A stretch of 64,000 nucleotides of DNA, taken from Amarolinea aalborgensis (GTDB lineage: Bacteria; Chloroflexota; Anaerolineae; SSC4; Amarolineaceae). The stretch spans positions 62,001-126,000 of the forward strand of contig NZ_UETR01000006.1 in NCBI RefSeq assembly GCF_900491745.1, given 5' to 3'. Of this stretch, positions 1-8,915 are shown one piece after another. Positions within the stretch are counted from its first letter, which is position 1. Every line of letters begins with the position of its first letter. The notes under the pieces are model-generated. The model was not told the origin of the DNA. It worked only from the letters and a program-made list of their open reading frames with translations, and searched no databases. Both the position numbers and the translations under genes were made by a program.

Positions 1-1
1 C

Positions 2-1204
2 GACGGCACCGCGCGCTGGCAAGAGAAGGAAATTCGCCAGGTGATCGAGCGCGTTGGCGGCAGCTTCAACGGCTATACCGGCCACGAAGGCACCATCTAC
101 GAGGTCGAAGTCCTGGCCGAACACCTCAACCTGGCGTTGGACTGGCTGGCGGAGATCGTCTTCCGCAGCAACCTGAGCGATGAACAGGTGCGCAAGGAAA
201 AAGGGGTCATCTTCCAGGAACGCGGCGGCCGCATGGGCGCCTTTTTCAACTGGCTGGAAGACCTGGCTGACCGGCTGCACATTGACTACGATTTGTACAA
301 GAGCCTCATGCGCCAGTTGTTCCCCGGCGCCGCCCTGGAGCGTGAAGTGACCGGCTACGAACGCACGCTGCAGCGCATCACCCGCGCCGAGCTGTTGGCC
401 TTCTACCGGCGCTTCTATGTTCCGAACAACATGGTTTTGCTCATCGTCGGCGATGTCGAGGCGCCGACGGCCTTTGCCGAAACGGCCCGCTGGTTTGGCG
501 AGTTCAAAGCCGGGCCAACGCCGCCGGCGCTGCCGCGGGCGCGATCCAGCCCGTCCCATTTTGTGGAGGTGCGCACGCAGTGGCCCGACTGGATTGATCG
601 CGCGTACCTGTGGTATGGTGCGCGCACCGTGGGCCTCAATCACCCAGACCAGGCGTCCATCCTCATCCTCAGTTGGATCATCGGCGACCGTCTGCGCGAG
701 GAGATGCGCGAGCGCCGCGGCCTGGTCTATTGGCTAGGCGCGGCCAACAACACCATGACCGATGTCGGCTACTTTAGCATCGAGACCGATGCCGACGGCG
801 CGAATGTGACGGCCATCCTGGATTACATTGACCAGGTTCTGGGCGATGTCAAGAACGGCAAGCTGGAAGAGACCGATCTGGATTACGCCAAGCGCGCCAT
901 TCGTGGGCGCAATGTCCTGGCCATGGATAGCAATGATCGCCTGGCCGAAGTTTTCACCGGGCCAGCGCTGACCCTGCGCCCCGGCGAGTCGCTGCCCGAT
1001 TTTTTTGCCGAGATCGAGGCCGTCACATTGCCTGATCTGCAGCGCGTAGCCACCACCTACTTCACGCCGGATAACAGCTACCTGGCGCTCTCGCGGCCGG
1101 CCTTCACCTTCCGCGACGCGGCGATCGCGGTCGGCGGCGGACTGCTGGCCTTGGCCCCCGTGGTCTATACACGTCTGCGGCGCAAGCAGGAAGCCAGAGG
1201 CTGA
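2..1204 (+). CDS. M16 family zinc peptidase, C-terminal part (5' truncated by window edge)
   Basis: The reading frame is open from base 2, so the gene starts before the window and about 400 residues are visible. The sequence follows the M16 (insulinase/processing peptidase) pattern: GSFNGYTGHEGT just after the expected catalytic region, then VRKEKGVIFQE, whose glutamate is the expected distal zinc ligand, and a C-terminal half with RRGLVYWLGA typical of the second M16 domain. The HxxEH motif itself would lie upstream and cannot be seen. The last 25 residues form a hydrophobic helix (AIAVGGGLLALAPVVYT) followed by basic residues, suggesting a C-terminal membrane anchor, which is less usual for soluble M16 enzymes. 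ATG/GTG codons near base 41 are internal, not starts. Family assignment is firm; substrate is unknown. Confidence 0.88.
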   Translation, partial: DGTARWQEKEIRQVIERVGGSFNGYTGHEGTIYEVEVLAEHLNLALDWLAEIVFRSNLSDEQVRKEKGVIFQERGGRMGAFFNWLEDLADRLHIDYDLYKSLMRQLFPGAALEREVTGYERTLQRITRAELLAFYRRFYVPNNMVLLIVGDVEAPTAFAETARWFGEFKAGPTPPALPRARSSPSHFVEVRTQWPDWIDRAYLWYGARTVGLNHPDQASILILSWIIGDRLREEMRERRGLVYWLGAANNTMTDVGYFSIETDADGANVTAILDYIDQVLGDVKNGKLEETDLDYAKRAIRGRNVLAMDSNDRLAEVFTGPALTLRPGESLPDFFAEIEAVTLPDLQRVATTYFTPDNSYLALSRPAFTFRDAAIAVGGGLLALAPVVYTRLRRKQEARG

Positions 1205-1549
1205 AGCCGTCTGGCTACGACTTAGAAACCCCTGCGGGGCTAAGCGGGAGGCCCGAAGGGGCTTGGCCCCGGCGGACTGACATCCATAGGTAAGCATTCA
1301 GAGGAATAGACAGGACGCAGATCAACGCTGGCTGCGCACGCAGATTTGGCGATTTTGCTGGGCAGCCAATGTAACTCCTGGGACAATTGTGGCAGCACGC
1401 GCGGGGTTGAGGGCTTTTTTGGTCCAATCTGCGTTTTTCTGCGTGCATCTGCGTTCTACTCTAGAACGTCATGATTTGTTTTATCAGCGTTCTTTGCGCC
1501 TTTGGGTGAACCATTTGGCTCCAGATTGCCCGCATAAGGAAGGAAAGCG
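1205..1549. other. intergenic region with a GC-rich palindromic repeat and direct repeats
   Basis: No credible gene. Just after the peptidase stop (1213-1242) lies a GGCTACGA...CCCCTGCGGGGCTA element that recurs at 21442-21471, and it runs into a second GC-rich inverted repeat (AGGCCCGAAGGGGCTTGGCCC). Further on, the phrase CAGATNNNNGC / ATCTGCGT recurs several times around 1317-1455 on both strands, a dispersed intergenic repeat style. The end holds the strong ribosome-binding region of the next gene. Confidence 0.5.
1213..1242. repeat. dispersed palindromic intergenic repeat, copy 1
   Basis: GGCTACGACTTAGAAACCCC followed by TGCGGGGCTA, just downstream of the M16 peptidase stop. Related to the copies at 21302-21329 and 21442-21471; it may also act as a weak transcription stop. 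Confidence 0.45.
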
Positions 1550-2728
1550 ATGACGACCCAGAAATCACATAAACTGCTCATGATCCCCGGCCCGATCGAG
1601 TTCGAGCCGGCCGTGCTTGCGGCCCTGGCGGAACCAACCCCCAGCCACGTCGCGCCGGATTTCATCGAGGTTTTTGGCCGGGTGCTGGACAACCTGCGCA
1701 CCGTCTTTCAGGCGCCGGACGGTCAGCCGTTCGTCTTGGCTGGCTCTGGCACCCTGGCGATGGAAGCGGCCGTGGCCAATCTGCTCGAGGCGGGCGACCG
1801 CGTGCTGCAGATCAACACCGGCTACTTCAGCGACCGCATGGCCGCGATCTGCGAACGCTCCGGCGCGATCATCACGCAGGTGCGCGCGCCGGCGATTGGC
1901 GATGTCCCCGCGCTGGAAGAAATCCAGATGGCGCTGCAGCAGGATCACTACACGCTGATGACCATCACGCACGTGGACACCTCCACCGGGGTGTTGACCG
2001 ACGTGCAGACGCTGGCGCAGATGGCCCGATCGGCCCACACGCTGAGCGTGGTAGATGGCGTCTGCTCTGTCGGCGGCGAAGCGCTGCCCATGGCGGAGTG
2101 GGACGTGGATGTGGCGCTGACCGCGTCGCAGAAGGCGCTGGGCGTGCCGCCGGGCCTGGCGATCGTCATGGCGCGGCCGCGCGCGCTGGCGCTTTTCCAG
2201 GGTCGCACGCAGCCGGTCGCCAGCTACTACGCCGATTGGAGCAACTGGCTGCCGATCATGCAGGCGTATCAGTCGCGCAAGCCTGCCTATTTCGGCACCC
2301 CTCCCGTCAACCTGGTGCTGGCGCTTGATGTCAGCCTGGCGCAGATCATTGCCGAGGGCATGGACGCACGGGTCGCGCGCCACATCCGCCTGAGCGAAGC
2401 GGTCAAGGCCGCCCTGACCGCCCTGGGGCTGGGGCAGGCGCCGGCGCGGCCGGCCGTGGCTGCGCACACCCTGAGCGCGCCCTATTTCCCCGAAGGTGTG
2501 GACGGCGCGGCCTTGCTCGCCAAAATCAACGCGGCCGGGGTTGTCCTGGCTGGCGGTCTGCACCCGGCCATACGTGCGCGTTACTTCCGCATCGGCCACA
2601 TGGGCGCGGTCAGCGGCGCCGACATCCTCGCCGCCGTAAGCGCCATCGAACAAGGCTTGCGCGATGTCGGGTATCAGTTTGATGCCGGCAGCGGACTGGC
2701 GGCCGCGCAGCGGGTGATCGAAGGCTAA
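1550..2728 (+). CDS. class V aminotransferase, alanine/serine-glyoxylate aminotransferase type
   Basis: A 392-residue PLP enzyme of the alanine--glyoxylate / serine--glyoxylate aminotransferase group. The N-terminal MIPGPIEFEPAVL is the typical opening motif, GSGTLAMEAAVANL binds the cofactor phosphate, VVDGVCSVGG contains the pyridine-nitrogen aspartate, and SQKALGVPPGL carries the Schiff-base lysine at residue 195. Length matches the family. The ATG is preceded by a strong AAGGAAGGAAAG Shine-Dalgarno stretch, fixing the start. It stands alone, with a 345-base gap upstream. Exact donor and acceptor (alanine, serine, or aspartate/phosphonate relatives) cannot be decided from sequence alone. 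Confidence 0.9.
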   Translation: MTTQKSHKLLMIPGPIEFEPAVLAALAEPTPSHVAPDFIEVFGRVLDNLRTVFQAPDGQPFVLAGSGTLAMEAAVANLLEAGDRVLQINTGYFSDRMAAICERSGAIITQVRAPAIGDVPALEEIQMALQQDHYTLMTITHVDTSTGVLTDVQTLAQMARSAHTLSVVDGVCSVGGEALPMAEWDVDVALTASQKALGVPPGLAIVMARPRALALFQGRTQPVASYYADWSNWLPIMQAYQSRKPAYFGTPPVNLVLALDVSLAQIIAEGMDARVARHIRLSEAVKAALTALGLGQAPARPAVAAHTLSAPYFPEGVDGAALLAKINAAGVVLAGGLHPAIRARYFRIGHMGAVSGADILAAVSAIEQGLRDVGYQFDAGSGLAAAQRVIEG

Positions 2729-2807
2729 ACCTGCTATCCGCTGTTTGTGCGATATCCAGCGTTTATTCAGACATGGACAGCAGCCCAGTCTCTGCGCAAA
2801 GGAGAGA

Positions 2808-3230
2808 ATGATGCTCGCCAAAACGATTACAGTGACGTTGCCACAACCTATTTTCGAACGCGTGACAGAAGTCGCTGAGGTAAACCACATCTCGGTCGAA
2901 CAGTTGCTGACCCAGACCATTGCTCTCACCATGCCCCCTTTGGAATCTGACTTACCGCCAAGTTGGCGTCGAGAACTAAGCCGGATGCAATCCTTGAGTG
3001 ATGCGGCCTTATGGAGTCTGGCTGGCAGCACCATGGATGAGCAACAGCAAGCCGAATTGGAGACACTGGCGGAACTGCAAAAAGAACGCGCGCTGACCTC
3101 CGCGGAACAGGACGCGCTTGTGCGCCTCATGGAGGAGGCTGAGTACAGCATGTTACGTCGAGCCGAAGCCTTCCATTTACTCGCGCGTCGAGGATACTCA
3201 GTCTTCGCAGAGCCAACGTCGGAAAATTAG
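2808..3230 (+). CDS. small protein of unknown function coupled to an HNH endonuclease
   Basis: About 140 residues. I start it at the ATGATG at 2808/2811 because an AAAGGAGAG ribosome-binding site sits directly upstream; a longer frame from 2745 lacks one. The N-terminal part (KTITVTLPQPIFERVTEVAEVNHISVEQLL) looks like a ribbon-helix-helix/antitoxin-type DNA-binding start, the rest is charged and helical. The stop is 5 bases before the HNH gene, so the two are probably translated together. Such small ORFs beside HNH nucleases could be partners or regulators, but no function is established; an antitoxin role is only a guess. Confidence 0.7.
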   Translation: MMLAKTITVTLPQPIFERVTEVAEVNHISVEQLLTQTIALTMPPLESDLPPSWRRELSRMQSLSDAALWSLAGSTMDEQQQAELETLAELQKERALTSAEQDALVRLMEEAEYSMLRRAEAFHLLARRGYSVFAEPTSEN

Positions 3231-3235
3231 CCGAG

Positions 3236-3658
3236 ATGCCTATCGTTGCCACTCTGCGATCCCAGGTTGCCCAACGCGACGGGAATCGTTGCGCGTATTG
3301 CCTTACCAGTGAAACTAACAGCGGTCTGAAACTGCACATTGATCACATTATCCCGGTATCCCACGGTGGACCGACGGCAGCAGACAATCTCTGCCAAGCG
3401 TGTGTCTCGTGCAATGTTCACAAACACGCGCGCCAAGTGGGAACCGATCCGCTTACTGGTTTCACAGTGCCGCTCTTCCATCCTCTGCAACAGCGATGGT
3501 CTGACCACTTTGTTTGGGACCAGACAGGCGCCTCTATCATGGGACTTACGCCCACCGGGCGCGCCACCATCGTGACGCTGCAGATGAACAACCCGGCGAT
3601 CGTCAGGGCGCGTCGCCGCTGGGTAAGCGCTGGCTGGCATCCGCCGACGGGGACTTGA
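3236..3658 (+). CDS. HNH endonuclease
   Basis: A 140-residue single-domain HNH nuclease. A zinc-binding pair CAYC (Cys19, Cys22) is followed by the catalytic stretch LHIDHIIPVSHGG (His34, Asp36, His37), then DNLCQACVSCN with Asn51, a second Cys cluster (Cys53, Cys56, Cys59) and Asn60 plus His62. This is the full HNH signature with its structural zinc site. Beyond residue 70 a tail of about 70 residues rich in Gly/Thr/Arg may contact DNA. It follows the previous ORF by 5 bases. Free-standing HNH proteins of this size occur widely in Chloroflexota and Cyanobacteria; the target is unknown. Confidence 0.88.
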   Translation: MPIVATLRSQVAQRDGNRCAYCLTSETNSGLKLHIDHIIPVSHGGPTAADNLCQACVSCNVHKHARQVGTDPLTGFTVPLFHPLQQRWSDHFVWDQTGASIMGLTPTGRATIVTLQMNNPAIVRARRRWVSAGWHPPTGT

Positions 3659-3781
3659 TTCGATTTTGATCGCCCTGACCCGTCATGCCTGGTGGTATTA
3701 GTATGCGGCGGGTGACATCCTACTTGTCGAAGCAGAGATAGCGTCAGGTCTGTCTGCTGCACAGTGGCAGTATGAACGCCC

Positions 3782-4147
3782 TCACCAGGTTAGCCACTTG
3801 CGTGGGGTGATCTCGAAGAGCGCGCGATAGTCCGTGTCTTGGTTGAGGTACCAATCATATTTGGACTGAAAGGCGGCGTTGATCTCGTCCGGCCAGGGGG
3901 GCGGCACCAGCGCCGCCGTTCCTTCTGCAATGACCGGGCTGTTGCCATTCTCCAGCGCGACCGTCACGTTGGGATTCTGCCGCAGATTACGGCTCTTCAC
4001 GCTGTCGGGCATCGTGCAGATGTAGAGGCGCTCCGCGTGGAAAACAAACCAGATCGGAACCAGGTGCGGGCGCCCATCTGCGCGTACGGTGGCCAGCCAC
4101 AGATTGGCGTCTGATTGCAGGCGTTGGCGGGCTGTGTCACTGAGCAT
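3782..4147 (-). CDS. pyridoxamine 5'-phosphate oxidase-fold flavin/F420-binding protein
   Basis: A 121-residue split-barrel protein. The opening LWLATVRADGRPHLVPIWFVF is the hallmark of PPOX-class FMN- or F420-dependent reductases, followed by LYICTMPDSVKSRNLRQNPNVTVALE, where the Lys/Arg residues typically contact cofactor phosphate. The end ALFEITPRKWLTW is the usual C-terminal motif of the group. Length is normal for the family. Whether it binds FMN, F420 or haem cannot be told. It is divergent from the NTPase cluster that begins at 4339. Confidence 0.85.
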   Translation of the reverse strand: MLSDTARQRLQSDANLWLATVRADGRPHLVPIWFVFHAERLYICTMPDSVKSRNLRQNPNVTVALENGNSPVIAEGTAALVPPPWPDEINAAFQSKYDWYLNQDTDYRALFEITPRKWLTW

Positions 4148-4311
4148 AGTGTCGTGTCTCCGTTGTGGTTAAGGTGTGCGGGGGAGTGTACGCTGCGCGA
4201 CGCACGTTGTCAAACGACCGGTTGCGCGTCGCATCAGAAAATGTTGCTGTCAGTGAAAACTCATGATAGAATGATAGAAGTGTAAGTTGATTTGCGCCTG
4301 GTTTCGTTATT

Positions 4312-4337
4312 GTCGGGAGCGATAGGAGACCCCCGAC
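4312..4337 (+). promoter_or_regulatory. inverted repeat enclosing the ribosome-binding site of the first NTPase gene
   Basis: GTCGGG at 4312-4317 and CCCGAC at 4332-4337 can pair, placing the AGGAG Shine-Dalgarno sequence of the gene at 4339 in the loop. This could tune translation, or be chance; seen in sequence only. Confidence 0.3.
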
Positions 4338-4338
4338 C

Positions 4339-5898
4339 ATGAGTAAATCAACAGGCTCCAGTTCCAAACCAATTCTCACTCCGGCTGAGAAGCAGGGCCT
4401 ACGCGATTGGCTGGCCTCGCATGAGTTTCGCGCGAATCCATTTGACGTACGTGTGGCCGAACACGAAACGAAGCGCGAACCGTATCTTCATACCTATTTC
4501 ATTTCTACGCCCTACTACGATGAGATTCGCGAAGCCCAGACTCTGATCGTCTACGCGGATCAGGGTTGTGGCAAGAGCGCGCACCGCATCATGGTTGCGC
4601 GCGACTGCCGACCCTATAATCCATCATCCACCACCCTTGGGGTTCAGTATACGTCGTTCGGTAACCTGGCAGAGCTAGTCAAAAACGGACGGCCTCTCAC
4701 TGCGAGTGACCATACCTATCTAGTCTTGGGGGGCGCCGTTCACGCATTGATCGAGACGATTGCCAATGATGTGGAACTGACCGCCCATCTTTCCGTTGAG
4801 GGCCTACAGCGCCTGCGCTGGTTTTGGGACGTGTTTTGCCCAGATGCCAGGGATATCATTTGGTTTACCGAGCAATTGCGTGCGGCAACGGGTATGCCAT
4901 TGATGTACGATTGGCGAGCATTTGATCAAGCCTACGCGAGCCGACAGTTGACCAATCTGTTTGCGGGCCAATCTCCGCAGTGGAAGCCGGCGGGTCGTTT
5001 TTGGATCGCGCTGGCGGATGCGCCACCGACGCCCATTGCGGAAAACCTCCATTCTCCGCTCTTTCTGTGGCAGTCATTCATGCGCCTGGTGCGTCAGGTT
5101 GGCTTGACCGATGTCTGTGTCCTCATTGATGAGGTTGATGAACGTCCGCCCCTCGCCGGTAACCCTGATTTCATAGCCGATTTTCTCGCTCCGTTGCTTG
5201 CCGACCTAGACATCATGGAAGCTGACGACACGGCATTCAAACTCTTTCTACCAATCGAATTACAGAACGAACTGCAACGCCAACGCGGCGTGCGCATGGA
5301 CCGCTTGCCCACCCGTAGCATTGTCTGGAATCATGAATCGCTGGCCGATCTTCTGCGCCAACGCCTTGTCGTGTTTAGTGACGCGAAAGTATCCGATTTC
5401 GAAGAACTATGTGAACCTGATTGCGCTGCGGTACTGCACTCTAATCTGATCAAAACCGCGATGGGCGTGCCGCGCAAACTACTCGAACTGGGCGACAGCC
5501 TCATTGTCAGACATGCACGTCTCCACGCTTCGCAGCCCTTGTTGACCTGGCAGGAATGGGAGACTGTGCGCAGTGAGTCTCAGTCAAGTCCACGAGCAGC
5601 GGGCATGGCTGGCGTATCCCCCCTACGTTTCGACAAAGCAAGCGGCCGGATTCGTATCGGCGCGCGTGAAATCGTGCTAACGGGCCGACTGTTGGAACTA
5701 TTCTGTGTGCTCTGGGACAACGCAAACGAAGTTGTTGAGAACGAAGAACTGATTGATATTTTTGATAGTGATGCTGCCTTGCGCCGCGCGCTGAGCCGCC
5801 TGCGCGACGAGATCGAACCGCCTGAAGCTGAGACGCCAATCTACTTAGTTACCCTGCGGGGACGCGGCGTGCAGCTAAACAACGTAGCCAAGCGCTGA
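4339..5898 (+). CDS. P-loop NTPase (AAA/STAND-like) with C-terminal OmpR-type winged helix
   Basis: A 519-residue protein. After an N-terminal segment containing an ANPFD motif (residues 32-36), a Walker A ADQGCGKS occurs at 73-80 and a Walker B VCVLIDEVDE at 259-268, typical of KAP/STAND/AAA-type ATPases. The last ~90 residues (about 428-516) read LTGRLLELFCVLWDN...NEELIDIFDSDAALRRALSRLRDEIEP...YLVTLRGRGVQL, which is the OmpR/PhoB winged-helix DNA-binding fold, so the protein probably couples nucleotide state to DNA binding. The next gene is a diverged paralogue lacking this tail. It opens a same-strand cluster of four NTPases ending in a radical SAM enzyme. No receiver domain is present. 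Biological role unknown. Confidence 0.75.
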   Translation: MSKSTGSSSKPILTPAEKQGLRDWLASHEFRANPFDVRVAEHETKREPYLHTYFISTPYYDEIREAQTLIVYADQGCGKSAHRIMVARDCRPYNPSSTTLGVQYTSFGNLAELVKNGRPLTASDHTYLVLGGAVHALIETIANDVELTAHLSVEGLQRLRWFWDVFCPDARDIIWFTEQLRAATGMPLMYDWRAFDQAYASRQLTNLFAGQSPQWKPAGRFWIALADAPPTPIAENLHSPLFLWQSFMRLVRQVGLTDVCVLIDEVDERPPLAGNPDFIADFLAPLLADLDIMEADDTAFKLFLPIELQNELQRQRGVRMDRLPTRSIVWNHESLADLLRQRLVVFSDAKVSDFEELCEPDCAAVLHSNLIKTAMGVPRKLLELGDSLIVRHARLHASQPLLTWQEWETVRSESQSSPRAAGMAGVSPLRFDKASGRIRIGAREIVLTGRLLELFCVLWDNANEVVENEELIDIFDSDAALRRALSRLRDEIEPPEAETPIYLVTLRGRGVQLNNVAKR

Positions 5899-6086
5899 CC
5901 CAATGGGCTGCACAGATTTGTTAAGTAGATGTCAGGTTGGCGTCAAAGGGATAGACTAGAATGGCTCTGGGTCAGAGGAACTTCAGGCGCGGCCCAACAA
6001 ACCTGAGATGATGACCATAGTTTTATTTTTGCACCGGGTGATTCTAGCCAAACGATGCCCCAAAATGAGAAGACAGGATTGTCTCC

Positions 6087-7214
6087 ATGCTTCTGCCATT
6101 GCCGCTTGAACAATCCGGGAAGTTGTGTGCACCAGCCAATCGTACTGAGGAGCGAATCAAGCGCTGGCTAGAAGTCGTAGGTTGGCAGTTCAACCCATTC
6201 GCGAAATATGGTACCTGGAATGAACCACTTACCCAAGCCGAAGACGAGAACGCTGACTCGAGCCGCTGGTATTCTGGAAAATGCCCGGTCATACCGAGCT
6301 CCTGGCGTTCCCCCGCTGATTCAAAGAATCTCGAAGACGACGATCTGGACTATTTTGATGATTTGTCAGCCAACACCCACGCCCTGGTGTGGGGGCACAT
6401 GGGAGCAGGCAAGTCAGCGACAAAATTGATACTGAAGGCGGCGACCGCGGGTCAAGGTACCGTGGTAACAGAATATCGAGGTAGCTTGATTGTTAAGAGC
6501 CGACCGGATCAGTATGTAGACAGAATGATAGGATTGATTATGAGAGCGGCTTTGCCTTTAATGGATGAAATGAATCTGCCTCCGGCTGTTCTCTTGGCAA
6601 CGCATAGTGACCCAATCGCATCTTTGATTACCCTGGTGAGTGGGATCGCAGCGTTTACACACCGACCCGTCTTCATTCTTATTGACAATTTAGACGTCAG
6701 CCTTGATGATCAAGCTGATATGGTGGAAACAGCATACCAACGAATCAAACCTTTCTTGACGCCAGGCTTACTGGACATACCGGGGCTATTCCTGAAGATA
6801 TTTCTACCCGAGGACGCGCAATGCAGAATCATCGGGGCCTTGCCTGACCTAAAACGCCGATTTGATACCGATAGACTCAAATCATTCAGCTTGTCTTGGA
6901 CAGCGAATGCCTTGTTGGAGATGCTGCATACGCGGCTTAATCTCGTAACAAGTACTGTCTCTTTAGATGAAATCAGTAGTAATGAAGAGGGAATGCCGTT
7001 TGCGCTAGAAGAGGCTTTGGTTGAGCGAGCCCTTCAGCAATCAGGCCCGCCACGCGCCTTATTGCGCCTGGTTCAGCATATGATCGCCGCACGCGTCAGG
7101 CATGACAGATTTGAAACGGAATATCGGCTCACGTTGCGCGATCTAGACGACGCCTGTGCTGAGATTGGCGCAAGCGTCAATTACCCAACCAAACAGGGTC
7201 GAAACTCAGGTTAA
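6087..7214 (+). CDS. P-loop NTPase, paralogue of the preceding gene
   Basis: A 375-residue protein sharing the layout of its upstream neighbour: an IKRWLEVVGWQFNPF segment (compare the RDWLASHEFRANPF of the previous protein), then Walker A WGHMGAGKS (residues 102-110) and Walker B VFILIDNLD (195-203). It has no winged-helix tail. The C-terminal helical region (SGPPRALLRLVQHMI) resembles the lid/sensor region of AAA-like ATPases. The ribosome-binding site before ATG 6087 is weak. A 188-base gap precedes it and 109 bases follow. Base composition is somewhat less GC-rich than that of the surrounding housekeeping genes, which may point to later acquisition. Function unknown. Confidence 0.7.
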   Translation: MLLPLPLEQSGKLCAPANRTEERIKRWLEVVGWQFNPFAKYGTWNEPLTQAEDENADSSRWYSGKCPVIPSSWRSPADSKNLEDDDLDYFDDLSANTHALVWGHMGAGKSATKLILKAATAGQGTVVTEYRGSLIVKSRPDQYVDRMIGLIMRAALPLMDEMNLPPAVLLATHSDPIASLITLVSGIAAFTHRPVFILIDNLDVSLDDQADMVETAYQRIKPFLTPGLLDIPGLFLKIFLPEDAQCRIIGALPDLKRRFDTDRLKSFSLSWTANALLEMLHTRLNLVTSTVSLDEISSNEEGMPFALEEALVERALQQSGPPRALLRLVQHMIAARVRHDRFETEYRLTLRDLDDACAEIGASVNYPTKQGRNSG

Positions 7215-7323
7215 CGACGTCAATGCCCAATTGCGGGATATTGGCGTTTTTTATTGTTATCTGGTCAACGTAGGAGTTCAAAAGGAACTCAGACCACAAC
7301 TGTGAATTTCGAAGGGGGAGATT

Positions 7324-8901
7324 ATGACACAAGCAAGAGGCGTTGCGCCTGCCCAGGTGCAACTTCAGCCCTCCCATAGTCACACTGCTGGCGTCGCCTA
7401 CGTCCCTCCTCCTGCCTACGAGACCGACAAGTTTGTCGCGAGAGTGGAGCTTCTGCAAGACTTTCGGCAAATACTTGAGACGATCGAACAAGGGGAGCCT
7501 CAGCGTCATATCATCATGCTTTGGGGGGTCAGCGGCCTAGGCAAAACCTGGATCATCCGTCACCTGGCGCATGAACTTGGACACGACATACCGCGCGGCA
7601 AACGGAAAGGTAGCTGCGCCGTAGTTTTCGACTTTGCTAACGATCAGAGCCAGCAATGTAGGACGGCTGAGGAACTGCTTTGGGCCTTTGCGAAGCGCGT
7701 GCAGGAAATTGCTGAAGGTATGCAGGATCAACTCGTTGATAATGAGAGGCTGGAAGTAACCCGCATCAACGAAGCCATTGCCACCAGCCGTTCGCCTGAA
7801 ACCTTAGCCAGCGAGACCGTGCGTTTGCTCCAACGATTGAGCGACAGTTTCGTTCCTATCTGCCTCTTTGATTCACTTGACATTCTGGAAGACACTCATT
7901 TCGATTGGTTTGCCTGGTTTGAAGAATATCTCTGGGTTCCTATTGGACGCGACCCAAGAATGTTGCTCGTGTTTGCGGCGCGCAAAGAAATGAAACGCTT
8001 TCAACAGTTCGAAGTACGACGACGGCTCAAGCGCTGGGAGGTGATTCCATTCAAAGCGGATGAAGTGGCTGCGCAACTCCAGCAGGAGCGCAGAGTTAGG
8101 GATGCGATTCTCGTGGGTAACATTCTCTACCCATACTCTTTTGGTCATCCTTATGCCACCTGGCGTCTGGGTGAAGGACTGGCATCCTTGACTCCTTCCA
8201 CACAGGTAATTGATGAACATGCGGCGCGACAATACGAGAAGGATTTCGCTGATCTCCTGAGAACCGTCATCGAATGGTGGCTCAATCATGTCAACATGGA
8301 GGTGCGCCGACGCTTGCTTGCAGTGGCCACCTTGCGCCATTTCCATATCCGCGCCATTCAATTGTTCTTGGCAGAAACCGAGAGTAACGAGTCTCTCAAG
8401 CTGAAACCAGATTCTTACTTTCAAGACATCATCAGGTCCATGTTAAGCACTGATCTTACGTATTGGAGCCAATCTCAGCACGGCTACGTGATTGACCAGA
8501 CTGTGCGCAAAATCATCAACCGTTGGCTTTTTCTGACAGATGCAGCGGAACATACGCACCGGCATGAGATCGCCAAACAGCTTTACGTCAGCTGGATAGC
8601 TGAGAATCCACTCTATGCTGCCCATAACATCATCGAGGCGATCTATCACGATGCAATGCGCACCCGTGGTCAATGCGGCGGCAATCTGCGCGAAGAGATC
8701 GAATTGACCGTCGCTCAGTATCTTGATCCACAGAGCACTTGCCTTGATTTGGAAGGCGCTCTGACCCTGGCCGAAGAACTCAAACGCGACGATGAATTGC
8801 AAGAGGTCATCGGTGATATCCATCAGGATTTGCTCAAGCGCGTTGATTCCCTAATCTCTGAGATTAGCCAACATAACACCAACGGAGTAGCTGCAGCTTG
8901 A
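7324..8901 (+). CDS. STAND-type NTPase
   Basis: A 525-residue protein whose N-terminal two thirds is an NB-ARC/NACHT-like ATPase: a FVARVELLQDFRQIL entry helix, Walker A GVSGLGKT (residues 68-75), Walker B VPICLFDSLD (177-186), then an LLVFAARKE sensor strand. The remaining ~250 residues contain a winged-helix-like stretch (LAVATLRHFHIRAIQLFL) and helical repeats ending in charged residues. Start is set by AAGGGGGAG before ATG 7324. The next NTPase begins only 14 bases after its stop, so they form one operon. STAND proteins act as ligand-triggered oligomerising switches in signalling or conflict; no effector domain is visible here. Confidence 0.78.
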   Translation: MTQARGVAPAQVQLQPSHSHTAGVAYVPPPAYETDKFVARVELLQDFRQILETIEQGEPQRHIIMLWGVSGLGKTWIIRHLAHELGHDIPRGKRKGSCAVVFDFANDQSQQCRTAEELLWAFAKRVQEIAEGMQDQLVDNERLEVTRINEAIATSRSPETLASETVRLLQRLSDSFVPICLFDSLDILEDTHFDWFAWFEEYLWVPIGRDPRMLLVFAARKEMKRFQQFEVRRRLKRWEVIPFKADEVAAQLQQERRVRDAILVGNILYPYSFGHPYATWRLGEGLASLTPSTQVIDEHAARQYEKDFADLLRTVIEWWLNHVNMEVRRRLLAVATLRHFHIRAIQLFLAETESNESLKLKPDSYFQDIIRSMLSTDLTYWSQSQHGYVIDQTVRKIINRWLFLTDAAEHTHRHEIAKQLYVSWIAENPLYAAHNIIEAIYHDAMRTRGQCGGNLREEIELTVAQYLDPQSTCLDLEGALTLAEELKRDDELQEVIGDIHQDLLKRVDSLISEISQHNTNGVAAA

Positions 8902-8915
8902 CACGGAGGTGACTC

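Noticed and set aside
1565..3151. 528-codon minus-strand frame over the aminotransferase
   Set aside because: Antisense to a well-supported PLP enzyme; Arg/Gln/His-rich shadow.
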